Shown here: positions 1-10,540 of the stretch, in pieces | Position numbering within the stretch: position 1 is the first letter of the stretch | Layout: each line of letters begins with the position of its first letter | Assembly (NCBI GenBank): GCA_973895155.1 | Contig: OZ316898.1 | Location: forward strand, 5,270,001-5,334,000 | DNA: 64,000 bases | Source: Marsupella aquatica | Lineage: Eukaryota; Marchantiophyta | Direction: 5' to 3' | Notes under the pieces: generated by a model | The model's database searches: none | What the model was told of the DNA's origin: nothing | Seen by the model: the letters and a program-made list of their open reading frames with translations, nothing else | Position numbers and translations under genes: made by a program

Positions 1-16
1 TCAGACTTATGCCAAG

Positions 17-739
17 ATGAACCAGATGGAGTCTATCATCATTGCAGAGCTCGACAAGGAGCTAAGAGCAACCCGGGAGGAGAGGGCTACCTTGAAGAAG
101 GAATTGGAGGAAGCCCACAGGGAGCAGGAGGAGGCCAAAAACGAGCTGGAGGGGGCACGTAAGGACCTGGATGAGACCCAAGAGGAGTTGGAGGAAATCA
201 CGAGGAAGATGGAGAACCTACAGCGGCGGGCCGACAACCAAACAAAGCGGCTGAAGAAACAAGCCGCAGTATTTAAATGCTTAGCTGCAGCAGGTCCATC
301 TCCCGTTGGGGCAAACCAGTTACCAGGGGTGGTAATTGCCGAAGGACAAGCCGCGCCACCTGCACCAGTGCCGGAAGTAAGTGGGAAGGGGAAGGGACCA
401 GCTGCCAAGCCAGCGACGAAGAAGAAGCGGAAACCTTCAGGGTCAAGGAGTAATACGACTCCACGGGCCGAGGTGACCGAGGAGGTAGACCCGGCAACGA
501 CCCCAGACAAGATCAAGGCAGAGGATCCAACTACCCTAGGGGAAGGGGAGGCCGAAGCCGTGAGTGAGGATGAGGCCAAAGCCGGGGGTGATGTCGAGGC
601 CGGTGTCGGGGCCGAAGCCGAAGGTGGACCCAGTCAGGCCGATGGAGAGTTGACTCAGTCAAGGGCAGGTAATCTGTCAGTAGACGGGCCAACGGCAGTG
701 GCTGAGGAGGAAGCGTTGGGGGCGTCCACTGAGGGATAG
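17..739 (+). CDS. coiled-coil protein, probably transposon-associated, 5' end uncertain
   Basis: This is an open frame of 240 codons from the first ATG. The frame stays open to the left edge, so the true start may lie outside the window. Residues about 10-85 form a heptad-rich, Glu/Lys/Arg-rich stretch typical of a long coiled coil. The rest is Pro, Ala and Glu rich low complexity with one basic cluster (KKKRK, about 135-139) that could serve as a nuclear signal. No enzyme motif is visible. The composition and the lack of a recognisable domain resemble the gag-like or accessory ORFs of plant retroelements, and no intron is needed to read it. A purine-rich stretch follows the stop (about 778-808), as a polypurine tract would. 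The function is not recognised, and a host coiled-coil gene remains possible. Confidence 0.45.
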   Translation: MNQMESIIIAELDKELRATREERATLKKELEEAHREQEEAKNELEGARKDLDETQEELEEITRKMENLQRRADNQTKRLKKQAAVFKCLAAAGPSPVGANQLPGVVIAEGQAAPPAPVPEVSGKGKGPAAKPATKKKRKPSGSRSNTTPRAEVTEEVDPATTPDKIKAEDPTTLGEGEAEAVSEDEAKAGGDVEAGVGAEAEGGPSQADGELTQSRAGNLSVDGPTAVAEEEALGASTEG

Positions 740-1718
740 ACACCGCTGCCATGACGGTGGTGGAGGGCCGCTCCTTTCAAGGAGGGCGGACGTGGAGGGA
801 GGAGGCGTGAGTGGGCAGGGCGGGCTCGGATCTCTAAGTTAGGATTAGGATCAGGACCAGGAAGCGGCCCTGACACTTAGCTTAGTGGGATTGCGGTTCC
901 ACTAGTAAGAGCAACACTTGTGCTCCTGCCTTGCTGTACATAGGTAGATTCGGGCAGGTAGATTATTGTCAGGTAGATTAGGCTTACGCTGCAAAGAATT
1001 AGGCGGATCCACTACCAGGATAAGTACCTGGGCAGCGGGGAGCTCAGGGCCTCTTCTTTAGCAAGTTTTTAGTTTGCACCAGCCGGGCTGGGATCAGGTA
1101 GTAAGAGAAGCTCTCGGTTAGTCATACTGTGACCTTGTGTATATTCATGTTTCCTCATGCCTAAGAGCTGAATAGAGTTGGCCTCACGGCTTAGTTCGCA
1201 GAGCTTGTGTATGAGATGTACTGTTTGTATGGCAAGTGTATGGTATGACTTAGTCAGAAGGAGTCATTTTGCTATTTGTGTGTCGCATTAACTTGTGTGA
1301 AGAGTGCCCACATCAACCAGAAGGAAGGAAAGTAAGCAAGGGAGTGAGTGTTGAATGTGTCGAGCTGAGAGAGGTCTTAGCGGCTTAACCAAGCCTATTG
1401 GGGATCATTCTGGCGGCGAAATCCAAACATACCTAACCAGAAGGAGAGGAAGACAAGGGAAGGCCTAGAGTAGGTCGGCTTCATATCTCATGACCCGATG
1501 AAGGATCTGTCCAGTATATGTGTGTAAATTGTTAATAGATGTAGAGGAGATTAGCAGCGTCCCATGCCTCTAAGCCGCGGAAACGGCCCCGCCAAGCGCG
1601 AAACCTGCTAGAATCGGCTTGAGCTGGGGGGTTTCTTGGGTTTAGGGAGCCATGGGACGCACCACAGTGTGCAGGTTGGATAGTCGAACCATCGACTCAA
1701 GTATTCACTAATGCCCCT
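740..1718. other. non-coding stretch, possible LTR or intergenic DNA
   Basis: No ORF of useful length lies here. The left part is GC-rich and follows a purine-rich tract, which would suit the 3' end of a retroelement. A second, downstream copy needed to prove an LTR is not visible. The right edge (about 1660-1718) reads open into the first exon of the next gene. Confidence 0.4.
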
Positions 1719-4481
1719 ATGCAGATGCAGCACGGAAGGGGGACAGGTATGTTGGTGAATGTTCAGTTGTTTTCCTACAGTTTGTACTTAGTTTTCAGTA
1801 CATATGTTTGCATCAATCTATTCATTAAAAGTGAATTATTATTCAATTTGTGAACATTTGGGCAATAGAAAGTGTACATTTGGCTTTCAAAAAGTGTACA
1901 TTTGGGCAAGAAATAAAAGTGATGACCATCAGACATACCACCATGTTCATCTTTTATAAATGAACTAGGATGAGACTCCTTCTAGTAAAGATCATTTTTT
2001 CTCCCTCAAGTTTACAATTGACTATTTAGGTGTAGACTATTGTACTATAGTATACCTTTTGGGGTTAAAAAGTGTACATTTAGAGACCAAAAAGTGTACA
2101 TTTCAAGGCCTAAAAGTGAACAAAATAAAATACACTTTTAATGAATAGGGCACAATTTGCACACACATACCTAGAAAGTGACATCATCCGGCCCCTGTAC
2201 TAGGTTGGACAGGTGGTCCAGGGTCGCAACAATTTCAGAGTGCAGTCCCTGCACAGGCATCTACAGGCAGAGCTACAGGTATGTATGTTTGAAGAATTTT
2301 TCTTGAAGTGAAGCATTGAATGTTGCCGTCATCCATTCTGCTATATGTAGTTCTTAAGCATGAATGGCATTGTATTTTCCCAGGTGGCTTCAGAACCCCA
2401 GGTAGGGTGAATGAAGGGGTGGCCAATACAACGCCCAGTACTACCGAGAGCAGTGCACGAGGGGAGGTGACAAAGAAAGGGAACGTAAAGTTGAATGAGA
2501 GACAATGGGTGGATGCTGAGTGTCCTCGCAAGAACCGATGGCATGCTGATTTGAAAGCTGAAGTATTGCGTTGGTTAGATGTGAGTGTTATTAATTTTAA
2601 AACACAGTATCCAAAAGATTGGAAGACTGTATGTGAAAATGTTGCTGCCAAATGGAATTATGTGGGCAGTGATGATGGCGTGGACATAGGTTGCCTAGAG
2701 AGTACAACAGGTAAAATCATCAAGCAAGAGAGGTGGAGAATGCATAAGGCTTGGAAGGAAGGTGGGGAGAAGCCAGATATGCCTCCACCAGCCAGTTGTG
2801 ATGATAAAGTGTGGGAAAGGTTAGTAGCTTATTTTGTAACAGATGCTTCAAAAAAGAAGAGTTCACAGATGACCGAGGCCAGGTTGAGTGTTCAGAACCC
2901 TAATCTGACAGGAAGGACTGGCACTGCACCGACAGCTAAACGTTTGGTAAGAATGAATGGCCTAGCTATGTAATTTATGCTACACTATGTACTGTTTTTT
3001 AGTGTAAACCCATACATGTAAACTTTGTTTTTTAGTGTACGTTCCCTGAATATTGATCGATAACTTGTGTTTGCCATGCATGTGCAGAAAGCCCAATTGG
3101 GGCAAAGCCCTTCAAAAGAAGAGTTGAGGGCTGAAATTGTGAACACCCGGGCTCAAGAGGGTGCATCTGAATCCTCCAAGCATGTAAGTTATATGAGTTC
3201 TGATTGGTAATTGAATGACCTGCGTTGAATTTCAGGTGTACACTGTATATAACATTGATTGTGCATATATTGCCCAACATTTCATATGGAGTGATTGAAC
3301 CTATACCCCTGTGTCATGTAGGGAGGTGGATCTTCACTTACAAAGATAAGTGGTCGTTTGAAGGCTGTCGAAACATGTGACCTTCCAGAGATCAATGAAC
3401 GTTTGAATTCATTGACTGACTTGTTCCATGTGAACTTCAAGACATTAATGGAAGTTGTTGTGTCGGTGAGAGATAAAATTGATTCCAATTTTGCAGGAGT
3501 TCCACCATCACCACTTGAGGTGGCAAAGTCGATGCACTCTTCTGGCATGCCAACGACATGTAGGCTTGAAGGTAAGGCCTTTACAACTGTGTGGGATATG
3601 ATTATTAAATGTATAGTTTGAATTGACATTGTTTGTTGAATGTGTTATTTTCAGTAACATATATTGTGGTTGTTGTGTCCATAGAGAATAAGACAGGTGC
3701 TACAGAGAAGAAGTATGAGAACCTGGCAAATACTCGCTATAATTTAGAGGCAACAAAGTTGCAGTCTGTACAAGCAACTTGTTTGACAGAGGGCAGTCAA
3801 CCATGTTTGGATGAGGATGACATTGGCAAGGGAGTGGATGATATCAATGTTGGGGCAAATGAGGATATCAGCAAGCATGACAATGATACCATTGAGCCAG
3901 ATTCATGCTATGTAGATCTTGACTCCATTGCAGAGATAAATGATTTGCAGAATGTATCATTCTCAATGACAGGTGTGCCTCTTGTTGAGATAAATCCAAC
4001 CAAAGAGTTAGTTGGTATGACACTCCCAGGTGATGAACTTGCTACTGTGACAGTCCTAACAGAGGAACCTACTGAGCCTAGCTTCACTACTGTGAAGAGA
4101 GGAAGCATGCGCACACGAAGCAAGTCTGCTGGTGGGAGCAGAGCCACGTCAAAGGTTTCATACAAACCTCCAAGAACGGTGCTGGTAGAAAGATCTAAGG
4201 TGGAAGTGGGGAAAGCACCTAATGCTGAGGGACAAAGTGGCTTGTTAGCTGTTGATGAGAGTGGAACACGAGTAGGATTTGGCAGAGTGCAGGTTGGTTC
4301 CACAACGTTCCATGGCAAGAGGATTCCCCCAGGTTATTCAGTAGTGTTAGTCACATTACTAGTGAAACCTAAAGCTGTCCTTCCCATTCCAAACACAAAT
4401 GATGATCCTCCTCAAAAGACACTTGGAGATGCTGCAGGTTCTTTGGTATTATGGCCAAGCAAGTTCATAGAGGATCCATAA
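1719..4481 (+). CDS. six-exon gene resembling En/Spm (CACTA) transposon-associated protein
   Basis: The exons inferred from splice sites and frame are 1719-1746, 2204-2278, 2384-2946, 3088-3183, 3322-3571 and 3685-4481. All donors are GT and all acceptors AG, and phases match at every junction, giving 602 aa. The start is the least certain part because the frame is open further upstream. The central region has a Trp-rich block (about 60-180, including VWERLVAYF followed by a KKK stretch) like the Transposase_24/En-Spm-associated family. The C-terminus (about 540-600) has TTFHGKRIPPGYSVV and LGDAAGSLVLWPSKFI, which match the domain of unknown function often found in plant CACTA ORF1 products (DUF8039-like). 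No DDE transposase catalytic block is present, so this is probably the DNA-binding accessory protein or a domesticated relative. The family assignment is from memory of motifs and no search was run. Confidence 0.6.
1818..2148. mobile_element. MITE-like insertion in the first intron of the 1719-4481 gene
   Basis: A perfect 16-bp inverted repeat bounds this 331-bp AT-rich block: CTATTCATTAAAAGTG at 1818-1833 and its reverse complement at 2133-2148. Inside, AGTGTACATTT recurs four times. There is no ORF. No clear target duplication could be assigned, so the superfamily is unknown. Confidence 0.5.
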
Positions 4482-5336
4482 CAATGTCATGCCATTATTT
4501 GTTTGTAGTGTGAGTCATGTTATGTAGATTTTAGATGTCAAGAAGCAGTACAAGAATCATGTCCTCTTGGAGATTCATAGTATCATGCATGTGCTTTCAG
4601 TTATCTCATCCTACAGTCATCAATTATGAGTTCCTGTTTTGTCTGAATTACATTGATCACATTGTAAACTATTCCATTGGAATTCAAATGATCTTCATTT
4701 TTTAGCAAGATTGTGATTGTGTTTAATTCTTATGAATGTTTTATGTAGGATCTGCTTATATGATGCTTTGCTTCATGTGGATGTCATTCATGCTAAGTTC
4801 ATTTCTTGTATTCAATGTGTTATATTTCTAAAGTTAGAACATCAGGTTTCTATGTATTGTAATGTCGAGTGCTCTCTCTCCTTATGAACTGTCCCTCTGT
4901 GTTCATTAGTCATGGTTATAACTTGCATGTAAACCTTATTAGTTATAAACATGAGTATATAGAGTCCCAAATGGTTCTGTTGTGTGACGCGGGCCAGGGT
5001 CTCCATTGGTCTCTCCTGTGACACTAAATGGTCACACGCTAGTCGTTGTTGAATGCGGGTAAGTCATGTATGTGACTTACGATGTGACTCGCTGAAGTCA
5101 TATTGCAGTCACGTCGAAACAAGGCTAGACTCCACAATAAAGTCACAGATCAGTCACAAATGGGTATCAAGCAAGTTGCAAAGCCCAGTCTCAATAGTGA
5201 CTTCCATTTTTTGGTCTCAACTTTTGCAACTCCAAGGGTCACAGCGTGGGTCAAGTCACGTTCAGTCACAATGAAGTCACATGAGCCAAAATGAGTCACA
5301 TATTGCGGTCTCAGTTCACCTCGGATTCTTCTAGTG
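4482..5336. repeat. subterminal GTCAC/GTGAC repeat cluster with CACTA-type end
   Basis: From about 4984 to 5300, GTCAC or GTGAC occurs more than a dozen times in both orientations, far above the density nearby. Many copies are followed by A or T. The cluster lies downstream of the En/Spm-like gene and is followed by TTCTAGTG ending at 5336, the expected 3' terminus of a CACTA element. Such clustered short words are known as transposase-binding subterminal repeats in this superfamily. The matching left terminus was not found. The part from 4482 to about 4980 is AT-rich with nothing else recognised. Confidence 0.45.
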
Positions 5337-5483
5337 TCTGCCACCCAATTTGAAATGCAATGTGCTTTATCTGTTATACCTTGCATTTGTGATTGTTTAT
5401 GAAGTGTTTTCATAGCCAATGTCGTAAGGAAACAGTATCATAAGAAAACAGTGTCTTATTGTACAACCTACTAGCAGGATCCA

Positions 5484-6112
5484 ATGGCAGGGTCTGAAGA
5501 GGACAATATTATGGACAATCTTCGGCCTTTCATAATTGACAAAAAACATTTACACATTGCTGAGACACTACACTCCAAAGGGATCACAGTTGATGTATTG
5601 TTATCATTGTCATAGAGCGAACTGGAGTGCCTTAGTTATCAGAAAGTGCTTTCAGTGGAATTGGTGGGCATGGAATTTGTACTCAAGGCTGCAATTTGAT
5701 CTCAAAAGGAAAGCCAAAATGGTAGTTCCAACTGTATTTTTATTTTGCATAATAGATAAGCTATCTGTGCTGGCATCGTGCCATACAAGTAGGCACCTTA
5801 CTATGGCTTGTGTGTGTGCAGAAGGAGCGCCACATCGAAAGAGGCTAAAATTGTTGGAAGAATGCAACAACTCCATGGCAGTAGTTCCCACTAGAGAAAT
5901 GTATTTTGAGAAACTCTTGGAACCTCCTACTCACCTTCCCATAGAGCCAGATGAAATTGAAAGAGGCTAAATTGTTGGAAGAATGCAACAACTGAGCCAT
6001 GGCAGTAGTTCCCACTAGAGAAATGTATTTTGAGAAACTCTTAGAACCTCCTAGTACTCACCTTCCCATAGAGCTAGATGACATCAAGGCATTTTGGACC
6101 AGATACCAATAA
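5484..6112 (+). pseudogene. degenerate gene fragment with SAM-like stretch
   Basis: From an ATG at 5484 (MAGSEEDNIMDNLRPF) there are 44 open codons whose end (ETLHSKGITVDVLLSLS) resembles the start of a SAM-like helical domain. A stop follows. A second frame continues with protein-like text (VLSVELVGMEFVLKAAI) and stops again. Further on, codons reading KLLEPP and LPIE appear twice because of a tandem duplication, ending in KAFWTRYQ and a stop. The repeated stops mark it as broken. It may be the 5' part of the kinase-like pseudogene at 8263-9290, with the GC-rich block between them being an insertion. That link is inference only. Confidence 0.35.
5837..6080. repeat. 122-bp tandem duplication
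   Basis: The block beginning GAAAGAGGCTAAA at 5837 is repeated from 5959 with a few substitutions and small indels. It lies within the pseudogene fragment and duplicates its KLLEPP-encoding segment. Confidence 0.75.
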
Positions 6113-8262
6113 AGCTTCTAGTGGAAAAACTGCTTTTCGAGAGGCTACAAGACAATGGGCTTTTGACATCTGAAGGTCCTGAAGAGGCTAAAACCTTGGA
6201 CTCATGCCTCCTATGATATTTGCTCAGGATGCACAATACTCATTCACCAAATGAGGATACCAACTTAGCTTACTTATTACATTTCACTGGAAAATTGATC
6301 GCTTAATTAAATGATGAGGGTCCTCAAAGCAATTAACTACAAAATTTGTGTGCTACTAACAGTGGAGTCAGCCAATCTCCATTCAGATACTCAAACAACA
6401 TTGCACCCACTAGAACAATTGTTAAGACCCAATTTCCACCTGTTTATGAAATTGGGGGGGGGGGGGGGTACTATCAAAATCTTTAAGAACCACGTGCGAT
6501 CCCCGGTGCGATCCAAAATAGGTATTTTTGATATAAATTAAATAAATTTTTAAAAAGCATAGGAGGCAAAAGAAGGTATTATAAACTCATATTTATAATA
6601 AAATATTTTATAATATATACCTTTTATAAAGTAAAATAGGTTAATAATATTGAACATAGAAAATATTCTTGGAATTATATTTTCTTTAGAAAATAGGTCT
6701 ATTTATATTAGGTTGAGATAACATGTGGTACCCAAAATATACATTATTTTAGTTAATCCCCGAGTTTGTGAATGTTTTTATTCTCAGGAGTGGTGGACCT
6801 TGCCACCCAACGCCCTCACCAATCCCAGCACCCACGCCTAAGTGTCCTTGATGCCCAAACGCCTCCATGGAACTCCTTGAGCAAGCAACTTGATGCCCCT
6901 TGCATTGATCACAACCCCTCTCATACAAGGCCGCACTTGCTCCCTAACATAACCATTGCTCAATGGTCCTCACTGTCTGCACAAGTAACCAAGTACCTCG
7001 GTAACCAACCCGATAGGATCTAGATCTCCCCCAAGTTTAGCCTCCTAACTCAAGCTCAATAGACATTTGGTAAGTAGGTCAACGATAGGTGCTCCCGATA
7101 CCATAAGCCGGAACCAGAGCCGATACCCACTATTTGTCCAGAACAGCCCCTCTTCGGGTGCAGCTCGGGTTCCCCCTTGTACCTATCCATCACCAACTGA
7201 CCGTCATGCCTCCAGGCAATGTTCATGGCCCAAATAGCGTAGCATGTCCTAAAGCTTGTCCCAACACGTTGGGACCAGAATGGCCTTGACTCTAATAACC
7301 AACTCCCGGTTCTCACCCCACTAATGCTCTAGGGACCAAGTGCCCTTGGAATTCAACCTCCACGCCTAGCTACTTGGCCTTGCCTCCCCTACGCAAGCTC
7401 CCTTGGGCGAATGAATGCGACTTGACTGTTATTTCGGCAGAATTTGGCAAGCGGGTGAAATACCCCCCATAAACCCAACACACCCAAGAAGTCATCCAAC
7501 GGACTTCCCGTTGGGAAGTTATCGTCGTTTTCGTTTGACATTTTTCCTTAGTGTGGCGACCACTGCGGCTCACGACTTCGGCTTGCCTTTAGCCCCTAGG
7601 GAGACACCACTCCCCTCATATATGCTTCTAGAGACCTGCCACACCCAGATCTACTTTGGTCCTCCACTTGGACCCCAACTTGCACGTAAGGGCTCGCCAC
7701 CAACTGGTTACGCCCATGGATAACTTTCTAGTTAGGCGCCTGTAAGTGGAGTATCTTAGTCCGTTGTGATTGAGCCGACCCAATGCGCATGTCTAGGCCC
7801 TCAGATCCCGTTGTCGCCCCAGGCCCCTGATCGGCCAAACCCAGATTGGGCCGTGAGTCGTGCCCCATGCATCCGTTGCCCATGGAGTAAACTCCATTTG
7901 CCTTGGGCCCAAGAGGAGCTTTCACTCAAGCCCTCAAAACTCAATTCTGTCTGGGGGTCCGAATGGTCGACCTTGAGCCCGGCCCTTTCCCTTTGACCCA
8001 ACCAGCCCTCAGCTAGTCTAAGTCCTTAGTGTGTGTCACCAACTTAGCACCTTGCCTTTGCCATGCAGTGCCACGCCCCATTGCCCACAAGTCTCTCCAT
8101 GCTAAGTCCTCCCCGGATGACCATTCCGGGTTTGGACCATAAGAGAACTCGTCATTGGAGTCATTGATGCCGGTTCTAAGTGTTAAGGTAGTCGAGTTCT
8201 GCAATTGAAATAGTCCATTCACGATGGAGTGGGTGAGAACGTGACAAAATTGAGGGTCACCT
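6113..8262. other. gene-free block; possible LTR-type insertion with poly-G tract
   Basis: No supported gene lies here. A 15-nt G run stands at 6454-6468. It is followed by AT-rich DNA to about 6760 and then a C-rich, ORF-poor stretch to about 8220. The block begins near 6420 with TGTTAAGACCC and ends near 8259 with TTGAGGGTCA, a weakly inverted pair as in LTR ends. The flanking 5-mers do not match, so a solo LTR is only a suggestion. Confidence 0.3.
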
Positions 8263-9290
8263 GTGTATTACAGTGCGCTTTCTTATGTGATTGGTGGTCT
8301 CTATGTCGGAAACATTTTTCAATGGCTCAGGCTCGTTCCATGGGGCAAGGGGATCGTTTCCGAAGCCATATCAAGGAGGTATGACTTGAATTCATTGAAA
8401 GGTGTAGCGCACTTCCTTCATAGCAATATGCAAATGCATAGTCTCCTTCAAAAACTACAAGAGATGCTGATGGTTCCTGAGGTGGAGGTGTATACTAACA
8501 TTACAAAAGGACTGCGTGGAAGTGTATATATCCGCAGCTTGTAAATAAGGAACTCTTAGGTGTTGACAAGGCAAGCTGGTCTCTGAGAAAGGCGCTTTAT
8601 AAGTCAATTACGGGTTCCAGGTACCTTATCCATGGCGAACCCCAAAATTCGAGGAAGAGAAGAGTGTTGCACCTGGAACCTGTGGGCAACCCGTATGCAA
8701 AGCCTCATAGTTTGAAGGATTTAGAAGACGCCAGCTCATGATATTTTATGTGGTCTCAAAGACTTGCACCAAGCAGGATATACCCATAGGGATATATGTT
8801 GGGACAATTGTATCAAAGTGAATGTTAAGGGTAATTGGAAATGGATCTTGATAGACCTAGAATCTGCGGGTGTTGATGACGAAGAATGGGCATTCAAAGT
8901 TTTCAACGGTTGGGACCAGAGGTATTTGCTTGATTGACCCCCAAAATGAAACTTGTTACTTGATCAACCCCCTGAGGTCTATCAACGGTTCAGATCTGAG
9001 ATCTAAAGATCCATCAACTGTCCAGATTGGGGAAAAGCATGGAGGGGGTTGACTAAGCAAACTTTTTCAAGAAGGGGGTCTACTAAGCATATCTCTCGTT
9101 GGGACCATGATACTTTGGAGGCATCCGACATTTATCAACTAGGGAAACTCATATGTGAATGACTACATGAGCGATCTGGAAGGGATGAGAAAGGTTACAA
9201 AGTCATGAATTCCCGGGGAGAAAAGATGATGCGAGAACGTTTACCAGCAGTGGAGGTCAAAAAAGAATTCTCCCTGCAACCTTGTAAAAG
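8263..9290 (+). pseudogene. bryophyte-type protein-kinase-like pseudogene
   Basis: Three frames together spell a kinase-like protein. 8263-8544 carries an N-lobe-like region ending GSVYIRSL. About 8568-8740 carries VLHLEPVGNPYAKP. About 8740-8918 carries LHQAGYTHRDICWDN and WILIDLESAG, which correspond to the catalytic-loop HRD..N and the DFG-like DLE motif of a divergent plant kinase family. After removal of the MITE at 8919-9097 the frame resumes as DTLEASDIYQLGKLI and then stops. Frameshifts between segments, internal stops and the MITE make it non-functional. The DLE in place of DFG is seen directly. The assignment to a bryophyte kinase group is inference. Confidence 0.6.
8919..9097. mobile_element. 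179-bp MITE with 10-bp target-site duplication
   Basis: The block is flanked by perfect 10-bp direct repeats GTTGGGACCA at 8909-8918 and 9098-9107. Its ends are 24-bp imperfect inverted repeats (18 of 24 matching) finishing in GACCCCC. Cutting it out with one repeat restores the kinase reading frame (NGWDHDTLEAS). A 9-10 bp duplication suggests a Mutator-like origin. It has no coding capacity. Confidence 0.8.
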
Positions 9291-10034
9291 GTGTCTAATT
9301 TTTGGTGAGTCTCTCCTTGAATTCTTTCTTGGCCTACAGGGTGCCTTTAGGTTGATTTAAAATTTTATACAAAACTCCATTGTCCTGGTGCTGTACAGAA
9401 TTGCAATTTGAACCTAACAAGGTTTTTCTCTCAGGTTGTTGACAGGAAACAACAGTTTGGTGCTTGGATTTAGTATGCTTGCTCTACAAGGTAGTTGATG
9501 AATGCCCTGGAGCAGTGTCAGGCCTTTTGACCTTGTTGAATTTGTCACCCGTTGATTTGCTTTCTAGCACTAATTGCATGGTAGTTACTCGCACCTTGTT
9601 GAAGTCATCAGATTGGCAGGGATGGGGAATTTACGGTTGTTAGATCTTTCCGCGTTTTAGTTGAAGTTGATGTAGTGTGGCTTTCATACATTTGCAGTGT
9701 GCATATGAGTAACTTGAAGTACTTTTGTGATATCATGGAATATGGAAATTTACGTTGGCCGTTGGGTTTTCGTTGCAGATGGGAAGGACGACACGGGGCT
9801 TTTGTATGAAAGCTGCTTTGTTTGACTGCCGTGCCTTTTCGGTTGCGGTTGTCCTGACCATTCCGTGAATTGCTAAAAAGTCGCAGATTCTATTTGTCAG
9901 CTAGGCTCGTTTCTCTCTTCCTGGGAGAGATCGACATCCCGGAGCTTCTTTCAAGGATTTGTAGTGTTTCTGCAATTGACTCACTCGGACGTAAGAGATA
10001 CTTCCCGATCTTGTGAATTCTCGAGTAAAGCAAG
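9291..10034. other. intergenic DNA; HNL-type 5' flank from about 9815
   Basis: Nothing is recognised up to about 9810. From about 9815 (TTTGTTTGACTGCCGTGCC) the sequence matches the region upstream of every HNL gene (for example 14100, 26420, 44578 and 56305). The left boundary of the tandem duplication therefore lies here. Confidence 0.6.
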
Positions 10035-10515
10035 ATGTCGGCCTTTCATAGTGGCTATGGCTCCTCTTCCGAGCCTCCATTCGCATCCTGGTCTCAAAGT
10101 ATTGTAGGTATACCCAGTTCAGACCACGAGATTGCAAATTATATGATATTGCCCTGAGTAGGCGCGGTAGACCTCCTGCAGTACAGTTCCCTTTAACGAG
10201 CAATCTTGACAAGAAGATTCGTATAAAATCACCATTATTTTCATGACTTTTGATATGCCTGTTAGACCACAGATTATTTCTGTGGATGTATAACTAAACG
10301 TACTGACGTTGGTCACTGGCTTTCTTAGGTGAATGATTCCGTCTATAAATTCGACAAGTCGTATGGCAGTCCTACTATGCAAATTCTGTTCTTTTATGGA
10401 CTCCAATTTGAGGATTCGTTGGAAACTCACTTCCGTAATTGTGAAAGTAGAGACGGGTCTGTCATTTGGTCTGAAAATTGGTTGGTTGAAGATTTTCCTG
10501 CTGCCGAGATCCTGT
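10035..10515 (+). pseudogene. HNL G0: truncated 5' remnant of hydrolase-NBS-LRR gene
   Basis: The leader exon begins with an ATG at 10035 (MSAFHSGYGSSSE), but its 3' edge is two bases shorter than in the other copies, so the frame into exon 2 is lost. Exon 2 starts at 10329 after TTTTCTTAG (VNDSVYKFDKS) and follows the hydrolase domain (FFYGLQFEDSLETHF, WLVEDFP) up to AEIL at about 10515. Homology then jumps straight to the 3' flank seen after the other genes (from about 10541). One deletion therefore removed the nucleophile elbow, NB-ARC and LRR. It has diverged more than the others, which suggests it is the oldest copy. Confidence 0.8.
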
Positions 10516-10540
10516 CTGTCCAAGCTTTGGAAATGTGCTC

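Noticed and set aside
900-5336. Complete CACTA element from CACTAG at 900 to TAGTG at 5336
   Set aside because: The flanking triplets (TTC and TCT) differ and the termini agree only over the first few bases, so the left end is not established.
6420-8259. Solo LTR
   Set aside because: The ends are only weakly inverted and the flanking 5-mers (ACAAT and CCTGT) do not match, so it was left as an unproven block.
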